The notes beneath the pieces are model-generated. The model saw only the letters and a list, made by a program, of their open reading frames with translations, was not told the DNA's origin and did not search any database. The translations under genes were made by a program, and so were the position numbers. A stretch of DNA of 7,534 nucleotides from an uncultured Collinsella sp. (lineage in GTDB: Bacteria; Actinomycetota; Coriobacteriia; Coriobacteriales; Coriobacteriaceae), in assembly GCA_905211615.1 (NCBI GenBank), contig CAJMBB010000093.1, positions 1 to 7,534 on the forward strand, read 5' to 3'. Shown here piece after piece: positions 6,817 to 7,534 of the stretch. Position 1 is the stretch's first letter; the number at the start of each line of letters is the position of its first letter.

Positions 6817-6898
6817 CACGGCTAACTTTTAGACAAAGTAGTAAGACATGGGCAACTTTTGCGGTAAAGTTAGCCGTGGAAAGTATCCAAAGGCTAAC
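6817..6898. promoter_or_regulatory. Operator-like half-site cluster before the metal regulator
   Basis: A perfect 13-bp inverted repeat, CACGGCTAACTTT (6817-6829) and AAAGTTAGCCGTG (6866-6878), has its arms separated by 36 bp. A near-copy, GGCAACTTT (6851-6859), lacks one T and forms a tighter inverted repeat with the right arm: AACTTT, 6 bp, AAAGTT. Another GGCTAAC lies at 6892-6898, 25 bp before the start codon. The core GGCTAAC/GTTAGCC is the half-site of DtxR/IdeR operators (consensus around GGTTAGSCTAACC). Given the DtxR-family gene that follows, autoregulation is the natural reading. The promoter is probably within this stretch. TAGACA (6830-6835) resembles a -35, but no convincing -10 was assigned. 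Confidence 0.55.
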
Positions 6899-6923
6899 TA
6901 GCAATCATCGCGAAAGGCGGCCC

Positions 6924-7313
6924 ATGGCCCTACGTGAATCCGGAGAAGACTATCTCGAATCGATCTACGTTCTGTCGGAACGTCAGGGTATCGTGCGCTC
7001 GATCGACGTTGCGGAGTACCTCGGCGTAACCAAGGCGAGCGTTTCCAAGGCCATGGCGACGCTGGAAAGCAACGGCTATGTCGAAATGGGCAAGCGCGAC
7101 GTTTATCTGACGGAGCGTGGTCTGGAGGTCGCTCGCCAAATGTGGGAGCGTCATTGCTTTTTCGTGGGGCTGCTAGAGGATGCGGGTGTTTCGGCTGAGG
7201 TCGCGTCGCAAGAGGGCTGCCACATGGAGCACTGTCTGAGCGAGGAAAGCTTTGAGAAGCTACGGGCGATGTTGGGCCGGGAAGATGTAGCGGGTCCAAC
7301 AACAGAAGCCTAA
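6924..7313 (+). CDS. DtxR/MntR-family metal-dependent transcriptional regulator
   Basis: This is a small DNA-binding repressor of iron or manganese homeostasis genes, 129 aa. ATG 6924 has AAAGG at 6913-6917 and starts the protein at the family N-terminus. The winged helix-turn-helix covers about 5-65 (SIDVAEYLGVTKASVSKAM at 26-44 is the HTH). The dimerisation and metal domain covers about 66-118. There is no C-terminal SH3-like domain, so the protein has the short MntR-type layout. By alignment from memory, metal ligands are Asp9, Glu12, His77, Cys99, Glu102 and His103, the last three in EGCHMEHCLS. Asp9 is the manganese-type residue of MntR (DtxR has Met10), while Cys99 is the DtxR-type residue (MntR has Glu99), so metal preference cannot be assigned. 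Positions equal to DtxR Glu83 and His98 are Val and Ser, so the ancillary site looks lost. The gene appears monocistronic and has its own upstream operator-like repeats. Confidence 0.9.
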   Translation: MALRESGEDYLESIYVLSERQGIVRSIDVAEYLGVTKASVSKAMATLESNGYVEMGKRDVYLTERGLEVARQMWERHCFFVGLLEDAGVSAEVASQEGCHMEHCLSEESFEKLRAMLGREDVAGPTTEA

Positions 7314-7534
7314 CTGTCCCACAGTAGCGCGGAGTTCACGCAAAGCGCGAACCAGCGACTGGGGCCAGCGGCCCTTTCGGCCAAGTCCATTTCAGCAAAG
7401 GAACCCTGCCAGCAAGCGATGCCCAAAAACCGCCTGCGATGTTACCGCAGGCCGGGACCGGGCTTGGTTTTGAAAACATTCCGCACTGATATTTTCTGTA
7501 TTGAAGACGTCGATGATGCACCCGTATACCATTG
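7314..7534. other. Terminal intergenic stretch without a convincing gene
   Basis: No recognisable protein is encoded here on either strand. It holds several small inverted repeats: CTGT-CCC-ACAG (7314-7324, at the regulator's end), GGGCC-AGC-GGCCC followed by TTT (7362-7377, a weak candidate terminator for the regulator gene), GGCC-CTTTC-GGCC (7370-7382) and GTTTT-G-AAAAC (7467-7477). Near the right edge TGATATTTT (7487-7495) resembles an extended -10, and tandem ATG codons at 7513 and 7516 could begin a + strand gene cut by the window. The ribosome-binding site there is poor, so no gene is called. Confidence 0.4.
7425..7452 (-). terminator. Minus-strand intrinsic terminator
   Basis: Read on the minus strand, GCCTGCG (7452-7446) pairs perfectly with CGCAGGC (7438-7432) around a 7-nt loop. 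This is followed by GG and then TTTTT (7429-7425). On the + strand there is no T-run next to the hairpin. It would end a leftward transcript from a gene at or beyond the right edge. One minus frame is open from the edge to a TAA inside this hairpin, but the 30 codons visible are too few to identify. Confidence 0.55.

Noticed and set aside
4928..6904. A 658-codon open frame on the minus strand across the ABC-F and HAD genes
   Set aside because: Its translation is His/Arg/Leu-rich without any family motif, and it lies opposite genes with full catalytic motifs. GC-rich codon bias commonly opens the antisense frame.
6771..6923. Upstream extension of the metal regulator to a start within the preceding terminator
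   Set aside because: The family N-terminus begins at ATG 6924 with its own ribosome-binding site. The extension would run through the terminator and operator repeats.
7336..7521. A 61-codon minus-strand frame near the right edge
   Set aside because: It reads through the minus-strand terminator hairpin, shows no recognisable family and has no clear ribosome-binding site.

Overview
The window is a gene-dense stretch of high-GC bacterial chromosome, with all recognisable genes on the + strand. The G/C-ending codon use, the twin-arginine lipoprotein signal on the phosphate-binding protein, and the types of ABC-F protein and metal regulator suggest an actinobacterium of the class Coriobacteriia, most likely Collinsella or a close relative. 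The genus is inferred from style and was not tested.

Bases 1-250 are a non-coding leader with several inverted repeats and a Pho-box-like direct repeat. Next is a complete high-affinity phosphate importer operon, pstS-pstC-pstA-pstB (251-3902). The genes are tightly packed: a 25-nt gap, then overlaps of 8 and 4 nt. A strong intrinsic terminator (3958-3995) ends it. The phoU gene that often follows pstB is absent. PstS captures phosphate outside the membrane, PstC and PstA form the channel, and PstB supplies ATP hydrolysis.

A second transcription unit starts from a probable extended -10 promoter (4064-4072). It holds an Uup/EttA-like ABC-F ATPase gene (4108-5959) and, 6 nt later, a Cof-type HAD phosphatase gene (5966-6736), and ends at a terminator (6759-6795). 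The ABC-F gene is split between two frames at about 4879, in the linker between its two ATPase domains. It is therefore a recent pseudogene, a sequencing or assembly error, or much less likely a recoded gene.

The third unit is a small DtxR/MntR-family metal-dependent regulator (6924-7313). Its upstream region carries a perfect 13-bp inverted repeat and further copies of a GGCTAAC half-site, which resembles known DtxR/IdeR operators and suggests autoregulation. The last 221 bases hold no convincing gene. They contain an intrinsic terminator facing the minus strand, which hints at a convergent gene near or beyond the right edge.

No mobile element, CRISPR array, tRNA or rRNA was recognised. The window is mostly ordinary core genome. 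The points most worth a second look are the ABC-F frameshift, the half-site cluster before the metal regulator, the structured pst leader and a possibly repeated hairpin at 4014-4046.
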